Positions 54,140-63,130 of a DNA stretch of 64,000 bases are shown here, one piece after another. The DNA comes from Chryseobacterium sp. Tr-659. Its GTDB lineage: Bacteria; Bacteroidota; Bacteroidia; Flavobacteriales; Weeksellaceae. The notes beneath the pieces were generated by a model. The model saw nothing but the letters and a program-made list of their open reading frames with translations, had not been told where the DNA came from and ran no database searches. The position numbers were made by a program, and so were the translations under genes. The first letter of the stretch is position 1. Each line of letters starts with the position of its first letter. The stretch is taken from the NCBI RefSeq assembly GCF_011752975.1, contig NZ_VWWP01000004.1, forward strand, positions 186,001-250,000. Reading direction: 5' to 3'.

Positions 54140-54829
54140 TTAGTTTCTTCTGCTCATCAGAATACTCAGAATATACCAAAATAGAAGCATGATAGAAGCA
54201 AAAAGCTGTAACGCCGCTCCTACGTACTGATTCGTACCAAATGAATCTTTCAGTTTACTTGTCTGATATAAGATTGTTGCCGAAGCCAGGATTACCATTC
54301 CAACAGAAAACCATAACCCAAGATTAAAACCGAATAACATACCTCCAACAATTAATCCGATTGAGATAAATCCTCCGATTACGATGATATTTCTTAAGAA
54401 TGAAAAATCTCTTTTAGAAGTAAATGCAACCGCAGAAATTCCCGCAAACATAGCGACAGTTAAAGTAGCAGCCTGGAAAATTACATTCCCGCCACCGGTA
54501 ATATTTGTAGCGATAAAAAGCAAAGGCATAAAGATAATTGCTTCTAAAAGGATATAAAATCCTAATCCCAAATACTGGGTAGATTTACTTTGTGAAAGAG
54601 ACCATTTGGAAGCTAAAACGGACGCCAGCCAGAAAACTCCGATGATCAGCAGCCAGACATATCTCTGCCCGAACATCATGGCAATAATTTCCACAGGAAC
54701 AGTTTTCAATAAAATCGTTTCAACACCAATAAAAGCAAGAATCGATAGAGCAACATGCAAATATGTCTTCTTGTAAAAATTCGCTTTCTCCACTTCGGAG
54801 GAATGAGCGACTAAAACATCTGTCATCAT
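54140..54829 (-). CDS. Bax inhibitor-1/YccA family membrane protein
   Basis: A 229-residue inner-membrane protein with about seven transmembrane helices. It is a BI-1/YccA (UPF0005) member, as seen from IIMFPLLFIATNITGGGNVIF-like central helices (here IIFMPLLFIATNITGGG) and the TLTVAMFAGISAVAFTSKRDFSFL segment. Relatives form a pH-sensitive calcium leak or inhibit FtsH; the role here is unknown. The secreted-protein gene upstream ends 29 bp from its start, so they may be co-transcribed. Confidence 0.9.
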   Translation of the reverse strand: MMTDVLVAHSSEVEKANFYKKTYLHVALSILAFIGVETILLKTVPVEIIAMMFGQRYVWLLIIGVFWLASVLASKWSLSQSKSTQYLGLGFYILLEAIIFMPLLFIATNITGGGNVIFQAATLTVAMFAGISAVAFTSKRDFSFLRNIIVIGGFISIGLIVGGMLFGFNLGLWFSVGMVILASATILYQTSKLKDSFGTNQYVGAALQLFASIMLLFWYILSILMSRRN

Positions 54830-54858
54830 AGTTAATATTTTTAGTTAATCGAGAATAA

Positions 54859-55299
54859 TTATTTATCTTTTTTAGCCGGCAATACTCCCAGAATCTTACC
54901 GTCATCTTCAAACACAGCGGAAATGACCTCTTTAGATTCTCCTGAATATCTGTATTTGATACTTGGATGATTAATTCCATCCATTGTTTTATAATATCCG
55001 GCTTTTAAAATCTCTAGTTTTTTATTCGGATCAATACCTTCTTTTACTTTTTTAAGAACATCATCCGTAACAATTTCCTTTACTTTTTCAGAAAGCAGAC
55101 CATCAATTGCCTTACGGTCAGAAGCCTCTAAAGCACTTACAAACTTAAGGAAGTTCTCATTATACAAACTTACCTTATCTTTACTTATAGCAGCCGGCTG
55201 TTCTTTTTTCTGGTTAGGATCAGCCTTTGCCCCGGCAACTTTCTGAGCAAACATCAACTGTCCGGCTAAAATAGCAAGTCCAAGAAATATTTTTTTCAT
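54859..55299 (-). CDS. Hypothetical exported protein
   Basis: A 146-residue exported protein with a signal peptide (MKKIFLGLAILAGQLMFAQ). The mature part is Lys-rich and helical at first (about 35-95) then has strands (YYKTMDGINHPSIKYRYSG; VISAVFEDDGKILGVLP). The shape recalls NTF2-like or DUF4878-like periplasmic proteins, but I cannot assign it. It probably shares a transcript with the Bax-inhibitor-like gene. Confidence 0.75.
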   Translation of the reverse strand: MKKIFLGLAILAGQLMFAQKVAGAKADPNQKKEQPAAISKDKVSLYNENFLKFVSALEASDRKAIDGLLSEKVKEIVTDDVLKKVKEGIDPNKKLEILKAGYYKTMDGINHPSIKYRYSGESKEVISAVFEDDGKILGVLPAKKDK

Positions 55300-55345
55300 A
55301 TTGGTTATTGTTATTTGGTGAAATAAGTGATGGAAGATACGAAAA

Positions 55346-56380
55346 TCAGACCAGTTCCAAAAATTTCATAGTATCTACATTATCCGCATAAGTATCAAGT
55401 CCCGGATTTTGCGCTTCTCCAAACGAAATTGTATTCAATTCTAATTCTTCTTTAGCTACAACACACTGAATATTTGCTTCATTTTCCGCAATAAAGTTTT
55501 TAACATCCTCCAAAGATTCATATCTGCTGAAATTGATCACAGAAAGCGGACTAAAAAGTTTATCATCTTCCTTTAGCATAACAAAATTATTATCCCAGAA
55601 TTTTTCCTGATTTAAAAGATAAACCGCTCTGTTATAATCATAATTATTTGCATATTTATTGTGATTGATGATATCCTGATAGCCTAAGAAATTTTCAAAC
55701 AGCCTGTCGATAACAAAGTCTTCAGGTATAAAAATTCTCGTTACATTTCGGCATCCCAGCCCAAAATACTGGAAGATATCTTTTGCCAAAAGCTGTAGCT
55801 CTTCATCCGATTCGTCTCCTTTCAAAACCGCAACTGAGGTTCTGTTTTTACGAATAATACTCAAATGATTTTTAAAATAATATTCCAGGTATCTTGCCGT
55901 ATTGTTACTTCCCGTAGCGATAACTGCATCGAAATTCTCTAATTTTTCTACAAATTCAAATGGTACATGATCTTCAGAAAATTCCTTCCATTTCTTTAGC
56001 AAGAACGGGATCAAATACTTATCCTTTGAAGACAGCTTAACCAGGGGAATATGATTGCTCAAAACCACAGAAACCACATCGTGAAACCCGACCAGCGGAA
56101 TGTTGCCTGCAAGAATTAACCCTACTCTTTTTGAAACTTTAGAAATTGAATAATTTTTCAGCCATTTTTTGATATTATCTTCAGTCAAAAGATCAGCCCA
56201 TTGCTGTAGAGCAAATTTCTGATTATCAATTGTAAACCACGGATTCTCTATTTCAGACCTTTTTAACAATAATTCAATATCAGCATCATCTTCATTGTGA
56301 TATTCCGGTTTCTTCGCTAAAAACGCTTTTATATAATCACTTAATTTAATAAGTCCTAAAACTTGATTTTCGGTATTCAT
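55346..56380 (-). CDS. LuxC-like acyl-CoA reductase
   Basis: A 344-residue protein of the LuxC / acyl-CoA reductase family within the aldehyde dehydrogenase superfamily. Visible are LILAGNIPLVGFHDVVSVVL, VIATGSNNTARYLEYYF and the candidate catalytic Cys in YFGLGCRNVTRIFIP. In flavobacteria this gene is regularly found beside the ferredoxin and serC genes, as here. The physiological substrate is unknown. It is divergent from the ferredoxin gene, with crossing promoter motifs. Confidence 0.85.
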   Translation of the reverse strand: MNTENQVLGLIKLSDYIKAFLAKKPEYHNEDDADIELLLKRSEIENPWFTIDNQKFALQQWADLLTEDNIKKWLKNYSISKVSKRVGLILAGNIPLVGFHDVVSVVLSNHIPLVKLSSKDKYLIPFLLKKWKEFSEDHVPFEFVEKLENFDAVIATGSNNTARYLEYYFKNHLSIIRKNRTSVAVLKGDESDEELQLLAKDIFQYFGLGCRNVTRIFIPEDFVIDRLFENFLGYQDIINHNKYANNYDYNRAVYLLNQEKFWDNNFVMLKEDDKLFSPLSVINFSRYESLEDVKNFIAENEANIQCVVAKEELELNTISFGEAQNPGLDTYADNVDTMKFLELV

Positions 56381-56408
56381 AATTACTTTAAAATTGGGGA
56401 ATATTTTG

Positions 56409-56426
56409 TAATTTTGTGCAAATTTA
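56409..56426. promoter_or_regulatory. Crossing divergent promoter motifs
   Basis: TAATTTTG on the plus strand at 56409-56416 points to the ferredoxin gene; TAAATTTG on the minus strand at 56419-56426 points to the acyl-CoA reductase. Each would place its start site close to or within the other's element. Confidence 0.5.
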
Positions 56427-56439
56427 AAAAAAATTAGCG

Positions 56440-56790
56440 ATGGCTATTAAAATAACTGATGAATGCATTAACTGTGGGGCTTGTGAACCTGAATGTCCAA
56501 ATAATGCAATATATGAAGGAGCTGTAGATTGGAAAGCTTCTGAAGGTACTACTCTTCAAGGTACGATCACAATGCCGTCGGGACTTACTGTAGATGCTGA
56601 CGCACCACAAGAACCTGTAAGTGATGATGTATATTTCATTGTAACAGATAAATGTACCGAATGTAAAGGCTTCCATGAAGAACCACAGTGTGCGGCTGTA
56701 TGTCCGGTAGACTGTTGTGTTCCTGACGAGGACCACGTAGAGTCTGAAGAAGCTCTGCTTAATAAAAAAGCGTTTTTACACGGCGAATAA
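56440..56790 (+). CDS. Dicluster 4Fe-4S ferredoxin
   Basis: A 116-residue bacterial-type ferredoxin. The first cluster motif is CINCGACEPEC (Cys9, 12, 15, 19) and the second is CTECKGFHEEPQCAAVC with the long 8-residue gap seen in this family. The C-terminal tail is acidic. It would pass electrons at low potential, possibly to the acyl-ACP desaturase or other enzymes. A hairpin terminator follows. Confidence 0.94.
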   Translation: MAIKITDECINCGACEPECPNNAIYEGAVDWKASEGTTLQGTITMPSGLTVDADAPQEPVSDDVYFIVTDKCTECKGFHEEPQCAAVCPVDCCVPDEDHVESEEALLNKKAFLHGE

Positions 56791-56798
56791 AAAAAATT

Positions 56799-56828
56799 CC
56801 GTCTCATGATCTGTGAGGCGGCTTTTTT
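56799..56828 (+). terminator. Terminator after the ferredoxin gene
   Basis: Stem CCGTCTCA / TGAGGCGG with a G-T pair and a 7-nt loop, followed by a T run. Confidence 0.75.
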
Positions 56829-56900
56829 TAACCAAAATCCAATTAAACCAAAAATAAAGCAGAAAGGTTCACCCCCGGAAGCACTCAAAAAAATAACAAT

Positions 56901-57965
56901 ATGAACAAAAAGCACAACTTCAGCGCAGGACCATGTATTTTACCTCAGGAGGTATTTGAAAAATCAGCACAAGCCATTTTAGATTTTAACGGTATTGGGT
57001 TGTCACTTCTTGAAATTTCTCACAGAAGTAAAGATTTCGTAGCCGTAATGGATGAAGCCCGCGCCATTGTAAAAAGACTGATGAATCTGGGTGATGATTA
57101 CGAAGTACTTTATCTTGGAGGGGGTGCCAGCATGCAGTTTGCAATGGTTCCTTATAACCTGCTGAAAGTAGGTGGAAAAGCCGCTTACCTGGATACAGGA
57201 ACATGGGCAGCCGGAGCAATTAAAGAAGCTAAAAAACTGGGAACAGTAGATGTAGTAGGATCTTCAAAAGAAGAAAACTATTCTTTCATTCCTAAAGATT
57301 ATACCATAGGTGCAGAATATGATTATTTCCACTGCACTTCCAACAATACGATTTACGGAACTCAGATGAAATCTTTCCCTGAAGTGGACACACTAATGGT
57401 TTGCGATATGAGTTCTGATATTTTCTCCAGACAACTGGATTTTTCTAAATTTGACCTGATCTATGCAGGCGCTCAGAAAAATATGGGACCTGCAGGTGTT
57501 ACTTTAGTGGTAATAAAAAAAGAAATTCTTGGAAAAACAGGAAGAGAAAACATGCTTTCTATGCTGGATTATTCACAGCACATTTCTAAAGAATCCATGT
57601 ACAATACGCCGCCGGTATTCCCTGTATATGCATCATTGCTTACCCTTCAGTATCTTGAAAGAAACGGAGGAATTGCAGCCGCAGAACAGAGAAACGAAGC
57701 CAAAGCTAAGCTTTTATATGATGAAATCGACAGCAACCCGTTATTCGAAACATTCTGTGTGAAAGAAGACCGTTCACTGATGAATGTTTCTTTCAAACTT
57801 ACAGACGAAAGCAAGAAAGAACAGTTTGACAATGCATGGAAAGCAGCGGGTATCAGCGGATTAAACGGACACAGAAGTTTAGGCGGATACAGAGCTAGCT
57901 TATACAACGCACTGCCAATAGAAAGTGTTCAGGTTTTGGTGGATGTAATGAAATCTGTCAAATAA
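56901..57965 (+). CDS. serC: Phosphoserine aminotransferase
   Basis: Converts 3-phosphohydroxypyruvate to phosphoserine with glutamate. A 354-residue PLP enzyme with the N-terminal HNFSAGPCILPQEV, LYLGGGASMQFAMVP, and the PLP lysine in YAGAQKNMGPAG. GHRSLGGYRASLYNA closes the enzyme. SerA, the preceding step of serine synthesis, follows 124 bp downstream on the same strand; the inverted repeat at 57985-58075 lies between them. Confidence 0.97.
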   Translation: MNKKHNFSAGPCILPQEVFEKSAQAILDFNGIGLSLLEISHRSKDFVAVMDEARAIVKRLMNLGDDYEVLYLGGGASMQFAMVPYNLLKVGGKAAYLDTGTWAAGAIKEAKKLGTVDVVGSSKEENYSFIPKDYTIGAEYDYFHCTSNNTIYGTQMKSFPEVDTLMVCDMSSDIFSRQLDFSKFDLIYAGAQKNMGPAGVTLVVIKKEILGKTGRENMLSMLDYSQHISKESMYNTPPVFPVYASLLTLQYLERNGGIAAAEQRNEAKAKLLYDEIDSNPLFETFCVKEDRSLMNVSFKLTDESKKEQFDNAWKAAGISGLNGHRSLGGYRASLYNALPIESVQVLVDVMKSVK

Positions 57966-57984
57966 TTTAAGCAATAAAAAATTC

Positions 57985-58075
57985 AAAGATTGAAAGATTG
58001 AGAAGCAGTTAATTTAATTTTATTAATTTGCGCCTCAGTTTTAAAATTTTGAAAAATTTAAATCTTTCAATCTTT
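57985..58075. repeat. 91-bp element with perfect 15-bp terminal inverted repeats
   Basis: Left arm AAAGATTGAAAGATT (57985-57999) and right arm AATCTTTCAATCTTT (58061-58075) are exact complements. The 61-bp interior is AT-rich. Size and layout match the 90-bp element at 52925-53014, though the arms differ. Confidence 0.55.
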
Positions 58076-58089
58076 AAATCAAATAACAC

Positions 58090-59055
58090 ATGAAAGTTTT
58101 AGCAAACGATGGAATTTCGAAAGCGGGAGAACAAGCTTTAAAAGAAGCCGGAATTGAAATTCTGGACAATAGAGTGGCCCAGGATCACGTTATTAATTTT
58201 ATCAACGATAATAATGTGGATGTTCTTCTTGTAAGAAGTGCAACGAAAGTGAGACAGGATCTGATTGATGCATGCCCTCGTCTTAAGATCATAGGAAGAG
58301 GCGGAATCGGGATGGATAATATTGATGTAGACTATGCAAAAAGCAAAGGGATCAAAGTGATCAACACTCCTACTGCATCTTCAAAATCAGTAGCAGAGCT
58401 TGTTTTCGGACATTTCTTTTCGCTGGCAAGATTCCTTCATGAATCGAACAGACTAATGCCTTTGGAAGGAGAAACTCATTTCAATGCCATGAAAAAGTCA
58501 TTCAGCAATGCGTATGAGCTTTCAGGAAAAACATTAGGAGTGATCGGCTTTGGAAGTATTGGCCAGGAAGTCGTAAAAATAGGAATTGCTTTAGGAATGA
58601 AAGTAAAAGTTCTGACAAGAAGCCCTAAAACAGAAGTTCTTACTCTGAATTTCTTTGACGGGCAGTCTGTGGACTTTGAAATCACGTCCACCAATGATAC
58701 GGATGCATTCCTTAAAGATGCCGATTTTATCAGTATCAATACACCTAAGACGAATGAATATATTATAGATACCCCTCAGTTTGAAAAAATGAAAGATGGT
58801 GTCTATATTGTAAATACTGCAAGAGGCGGTGTCATCAATGAGGTGACATTAATTGATTTTATTGAATCAGGAAAGGTAGCCGGTGCGGCATTGGATGTTT
58901 TTGAAAATGAACCGAACCCTGAATTACCTTTACTGATGAATCCTGCATTATCCCTTTCTCCTCATGTTGGAGGAAATACAGTGGATGCGCAAGAGAAAAT
59001 CGGTGTTGAACTTGCAGAACAAATTATTAAGCTACAAAAAGAAACTATAAGATAA
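58090..59055 (+). CDS. serA: D-3-phosphoglycerate dehydrogenase (short form without ACT domain)
   Basis: Oxidises 3-phosphoglycerate to phosphohydroxypyruvate, the entry step of serine synthesis. A 321-residue D-2-hydroxyacid dehydrogenase with the NAD motif GVIGFGSIGQEV, the catalytic Arg/Glu region INTARGGVINE and LDVFENEP, and the His of LSPHVGGNT. E. coli SerA has about 410 residues; the regulatory ACT domain is absent here, so serine feedback may be missing. Context with serC supports SerA over other hydroxyacid dehydrogenases. The DUF1015 gene begins 2 bp downstream. Confidence 0.92.
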   Translation: MKVLANDGISKAGEQALKEAGIEILDNRVAQDHVINFINDNNVDVLLVRSATKVRQDLIDACPRLKIIGRGGIGMDNIDVDYAKSKGIKVINTPTASSKSVAELVFGHFFSLARFLHESNRLMPLEGETHFNAMKKSFSNAYELSGKTLGVIGFGSIGQEVVKIGIALGMKVKVLTRSPKTEVLTLNFFDGQSVDFEITSTNDTDAFLKDADFISINTPKTNEYIIDTPQFEKMKDGVYIVNTARGGVINEVTLIDFIESGKVAGAALDVFENEPNPELPLLMNPALSLSPHVGGNTVDAQEKIGVELAEQIIKLQKETIR

Positions 59056-59057
59056 AT

Positions 59058-60302
59058 ATGCCTGTTTTTAAACCTTTCCGTGGAATAAGACCTCATAGAG
59101 ACTTCGAGAGTACTTTCCCTACCCATCCTCTGGATAATTTCACCCAGGAAGAGATTGCAGAGAAGGCTCAAGTTGAAAATACTTACATCAATATGATCAA
59201 ACCATATGTTGTAAGTAAATCAAAAGATATTGACCGGAACCTGCGAAAGATCCGTTCTACATTTGAAGAACTTCTGGATGAAAAGAAATTAGTCCAGGAC
59301 AATTCAGCCTACTATCTTTATGAGCAGATCTATCCCAATAAACAGGTGTTCCGAGGGCTTCTCGGCCTTGCCAGCATTGAAGATTTCTGGAATGGAAAAA
59401 TCAAAAGACATGAAAGTACCATTCCGCAGAAAAAAGAGAAACTGGCGCATTACCTTGAAAAAGTAAGTCTGCAGGCAGAACCTGTACTTCTTACCTATCC
59501 TGCCAACTCAAAAATAGAGTTGCTGATGAATCATGAAGAAAAGAATGTTCCGATCTTCAATCATACAGATTCTATCGGTATCAGACATAAGATCTGGAGA
59601 ATAGACAACCGTCTGAAGCTGCAGCAGTTTAAAGAAGTGATTGATCAGATTGATTCATTCTACATTGCTGACGGACACCACAGAATCGGCTCTACAGCTT
59701 TGAATGCTAAACGCCATAAGGAAAAAAACAAAAGACACAATGGTACAGAGCTTTATAACTTTGTATACAGTTTCATTGTTTCCAACCAATCTATTAAAAT
59801 TCATGACTATAACAGGATTTTACACGATCTTAACGGGATTTCCAAGGAAGACTTCCTGAAACAGCTTGATCGGTATTTTCTTATCCATGAAAAAGGGGAA
59901 ACACCATACTACCCTTCCCAGAAATTCCACATATCCATGTATCTGGATGGAAAGTTCTATTCACTTCACGTAAAACATGATCTTCGTTCCAAAGAAATGT
60001 CTCTGGATAATCTGGATCACCACCTTTTAGACAAATATATTTTTAAAGATATTTTAAAAATTGAAGATCCGGACAGCTCGGAATTAATTTCCTATGTAAA
60101 AGGAACTTCAAACATCAACGGAATCAATATTTTAAAAGAAAAGGTTGACAACGGTGAAGGCAAAGTCGGTTTTGGAATTTATCCCGTAAGTTTTAATGAC
60201 ATGATTAAAATTTCAGATCTAAAATTAAGCATGCCTCCGAAATGTACATTTATTGAGCCTAAATTGATTACAGCTCTGTTAATGTACGATATGAAACCTT
60301 AA
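59058..60302 (+). CDS. DUF1015 family protein
   Basis: A 414-residue cytosolic protein of DUF1015, starting with MPVFKPFRGIRPHRDF. The ADGHHRIGST segment in the middle (about residue 208-217) is the best conserved motif of the family. No enzymatic function is established to my knowledge. It is tightly coupled (2-bp gap) to serA, a neighbourhood seen across Bacteroidota and beyond, which suggests a role in serine or phosphoglycerate metabolism. Confidence 0.9.
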   Translation: MPVFKPFRGIRPHRDFESTFPTHPLDNFTQEEIAEKAQVENTYINMIKPYVVSKSKDIDRNLRKIRSTFEELLDEKKLVQDNSAYYLYEQIYPNKQVFRGLLGLASIEDFWNGKIKRHESTIPQKKEKLAHYLEKVSLQAEPVLLTYPANSKIELLMNHEEKNVPIFNHTDSIGIRHKIWRIDNRLKLQQFKEVIDQIDSFYIADGHHRIGSTALNAKRHKEKNKRHNGTELYNFVYSFIVSNQSIKIHDYNRILHDLNGISKEDFLKQLDRYFLIHEKGETPYYPSQKFHISMYLDGKFYSLHVKHDLRSKEMSLDNLDHHLLDKYIFKDILKIEDPDSSELISYVKGTSNINGINILKEKVDNGEGKVGFGIYPVSFNDMIKISDLKLSMPPKCTFIEPKLITALLMYDMKP

Positions 60303-60357
60303 TAAATTCCCAATTTTTCCCTACTTTTATCATTGGAAAAAGAAAGGTAAATAAAAA

Positions 60358-61764
60358 ATGAAAAAAATATTCATTATACTTCCACTCTTTTTGAGTGGAT
60401 TTTTATTTTCTCAAAAAAAGCCCCAGAAAAAACCTGCTGGCAAAACGGCAATTCCAGTAAAATTAAATTATCACGAAGAATTCAGAAAGATCTCGGATGA
60501 GATCATGACCAATGGTAAGGCTTATGATAACCTGGGAGAACTCACGAAAGGCATCGGTCCACGTTTTAGTGCAACTCCAGGCTATACAAAAGCCGTAGAA
60601 TGGGCTGAAAAAAAGCTCAAAGAAATTGGTATTGAAATGATATGGAGACAAGAAGCAAAAGCTCCGGTCTGGATCAGAGGAAAAGAATCTCTAGAGATAA
60701 AAGCCGGCAATGGAGACTGGAAAAATATCAGAATGCTTTCTTTCGGAAACTCTGAAGGAACCGGTGGAAAAGACCTTGTAGGGGAAATTGTTTTAATTAA
60801 TTCCACTTCAGAGCTTAATGCAATGTCAATAGGCCAGTTAAAAGACAAAATAGTTTTCGTAAATGTTCCTATGGATCCGAAAATTATCAATACCAGTGAT
60901 TCATATTTACAGACGGCAAAATCAAAATTAATCTCTGCTTCTGTGATTGCAAAAACAGGAGCAAAAGCATTAATTATAAGATCATTAACAACTGCTAATG
61001 ATGATACTCCACATGCTAAAATGATATACTACGAACCAGAAGATAAAGTTAAGATACCTGCTTTATCAATAGGGGTAAGATCAGCAGATGAATTGGAAAA
61101 GGTATTAAAAAAGCAAAAAGTTACTGCCAAAATCAACATGACCGCCGAATCAAAGGGAGACACTACAAATCCCAACATTATTGCTGAAATTCAGGGTAAA
61201 AAAGATGCTAAAGTCATTGTTTTAGGTGCTCAGCTTGATTCATGGGATATTGGTGAAGGTGCAATTGATGATGGAACAGGTGTTGCTCAATGCATCGAGG
61301 TTTTAAGAGCATTTAAAGCTCTCGGATATCAAAATAATCATACCATACGGGTGGTCTTATACGCAAACAGTGAAAACGGAGGGCAAGGCCGTGAGATGTA
61401 TGCTGCGTATGTGAAAAAGAAAGAAGAAAAACACATTTTTGCCTTAGGAACAGATGCAGGAGGTTATTCCCCACGAGGATTTTCTTTAGATATGTCACCT
61501 CAAAGAAGAAGACTGATTTATCCCTGGAAAGAATATTTTCTTCCTTATGGTGTTTATGATTTCGACCAGACAGAAGCAATACAGGATATTTCTCCTTTAA
61601 AGAAACTTGACATTCCTCTGGCAGAGCTTGTAGTAGACACACAGCGCTATTTTGACTACCATCATTCCGTAGAAGATACCTTTGATAAAGTAAATAAAAG
61701 AGAACTTCTTCTGGGTGCTGTTGCAATGACTCAATTAATTTTTATGATTGATAAGAATTGGTAA
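60358..61764 (+). CDS. M28-family peptidase homologue, probably inactive (tandem copy 1)
   Basis: A 468-residue exported protein (signal peptide about 1-19) with a PA-like inserted domain (about 130-260) and an M28 fold. Where active members have GGHLDSW, this has GAQLDSW: the first zinc ligand is Gln292. Where they have ANEENG, this has ANSENG: the catalytic Glu is Ser338, while the ligand Glu339 remains. Asp294, Asp304 and the late His (DYHHS) are kept. Copies 2 and 3 that follow have the canonical residues where visible. A binding or scaffold role, or a changed mechanism, is inferred. Copy 2 begins one base after its stop. Confidence 0.88.
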   Translation: MKKIFIILPLFLSGFLFSQKKPQKKPAGKTAIPVKLNYHEEFRKISDEIMTNGKAYDNLGELTKGIGPRFSATPGYTKAVEWAEKKLKEIGIEMIWRQEAKAPVWIRGKESLEIKAGNGDWKNIRMLSFGNSEGTGGKDLVGEIVLINSTSELNAMSIGQLKDKIVFVNVPMDPKIINTSDSYLQTAKSKLISASVIAKTGAKALIIRSLTTANDDTPHAKMIYYEPEDKVKIPALSIGVRSADELEKVLKKQKVTAKINMTAESKGDTTNPNIIAEIQGKKDAKVIVLGAQLDSWDIGEGAIDDGTGVAQCIEVLRAFKALGYQNNHTIRVVLYANSENGGQGREMYAAYVKKKEEKHIFALGTDAGGYSPRGFSLDMSPQRRRLIYPWKEYFLPYGVYDFDQTEAIQDISPLKKLDIPLAELVVDTQRYFDYHHSVEDTFDKVNKRELLLGAVAMTQLIFMIDKNW

Positions 61765-61765
61765 T

Positions 61766-63127
61766 ATGAAAAAGATCGCCAACCTTTCGTTAATAACTCT
61801 AGGAATCACTTTTCTATCCGGGCAAACCAAAGAAGATTCCATACAATTCAACAAAATTTCCACCGAAATTCTGAACCATGGAAAAGGATACAACGAATTG
61901 AGAGAGCTTACTAAAAACATCGGCCACCGTTTGAGCGGTTCGGAAGCTTATGAAAAATCCGTACAGTGGGCTGCTCAAAAACTTCGTGATGCCGGTGCAG
62001 ATAAAGTATGGCTTCAGGAGGTAATGATTCCGGTCTGGGTAAGAGGAAAAGAATCATTATATATCAAAACAGACAACGGAAAATGGAAAAGCATCAGGAT
62101 GCTTTCTTTAGGAAATTCCGAAGGAACAGGAGGAAAAGATGTTTCCGGTGAAATTATCATGGTAAAATCATTGGAAGAGTATGATCAACTTCCTGCTGAA
62201 AAAATAAAGAACAAGATCGTTTTTTTCAATTATCCTTTTAATCAGGGAAATGTACAGACTTTTATTTCTTATCGTGACGCAGGTGCTTACCGACGAACCG
62301 CAGCTTCATTAACCGCTAAAAAGGGAGGGAAGTTTGCCATCATCCGGTCACTATCTTCAGCGTTTGATGATGTTCCTCATACAGGGAATATGCGATATGA
62401 TGAAAACATTCCAAAAGTCCCTGCAGTTACTATCGGAAATACTTCTGCAGATGAGCTGGAAGCCCTGCTGAAAAGCCAGAGAATAATGGCTAAGCTTAAT
62501 TCCAACTGCGGTATGAAAGGGGAGAAACTCTCCCACTCTGTTATGGGTGAAATTACCGGAAAAAAAGACAACAGTGTAATTGTTGTGGGCGGCCATCTCG
62601 ATTCGTGGGATGTGGGTGAAGGCGCACATGATGATGGTTCAGGAATTGTTCAGAGCATTGAAGTTTTAAGAACTTTTAAAAAATTAGGAATACAAAATAA
62701 CCATACCATCCGCGCTGTTTGTTTTGCCAACGAAGAAAACGGTACAAAAGGCGGGAAACAATATGGTAAAATAGCTAAAGACAACAACGAAAAACACCTT
62801 TTTGCCATAGAATCCGATGCCGGAGGCTTTTCTCCGAGAGGAATTTCCCTGGAAATGGATAATGTAAAAAGAAAACAGATTCAAAGCTGGATTACTCTCT
62901 TTTTACCTTATGGTGTTTATAATTTTGAAGGAAAATATTCAGGTTCAGACATTGCCCCACTGCATGAGATGGGTGTTCCAACCGCTGAACTGGTTCCAGA
63001 TCCTCAACGTTATTTTGATATTCACCATACAGAAGAAGATACTTTTGAAAAAGTCAACCGAAGAGAACTATTACTTGGCTCTGCGGTGATGACACAACTT
63101 ATTTATATGATTGATAAAAATTGGTAA
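61766..63127 (+). CDS. Secreted M28-family carboxypeptidase-like protein (tandem copy 2)
   Basis: A 453-residue exported zinc peptidase, started at MKKIANLSLITLGITF; an in-frame ATG at 61748 lies inside copy 1. The ligands are intact: His277 and Asp279 (GGHLDSWD), the AHDDGSG Asp, Glu323 and Glu324 (ANEENG), Asp of ESDAGG and His of DIHHTEED. A PA-like domain (about 115-245) is present. The family resembles plasma glutamate carboxypeptidase. It is followed after 3 bp by copy 3. Confidence 0.92.
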   Translation: MKKIANLSLITLGITFLSGQTKEDSIQFNKISTEILNHGKGYNELRELTKNIGHRLSGSEAYEKSVQWAAQKLRDAGADKVWLQEVMIPVWVRGKESLYIKTDNGKWKSIRMLSLGNSEGTGGKDVSGEIIMVKSLEEYDQLPAEKIKNKIVFFNYPFNQGNVQTFISYRDAGAYRRTAASLTAKKGGKFAIIRSLSSAFDDVPHTGNMRYDENIPKVPAVTIGNTSADELEALLKSQRIMAKLNSNCGMKGEKLSHSVMGEITGKKDNSVIVVGGHLDSWDVGEGAHDDGSGIVQSIEVLRTFKKLGIQNNHTIRAVCFANEENGTKGGKQYGKIAKDNNEKHLFAIESDAGGFSPRGISLEMDNVKRKQIQSWITLFLPYGVYNFEGKYSGSDIAPLHEMGVPTAELVPDPQRYFDIHHTEEDTFEKVNRRELLLGSAVMTQLIYMIDKNW

Positions 63128-63130
63128 ACC

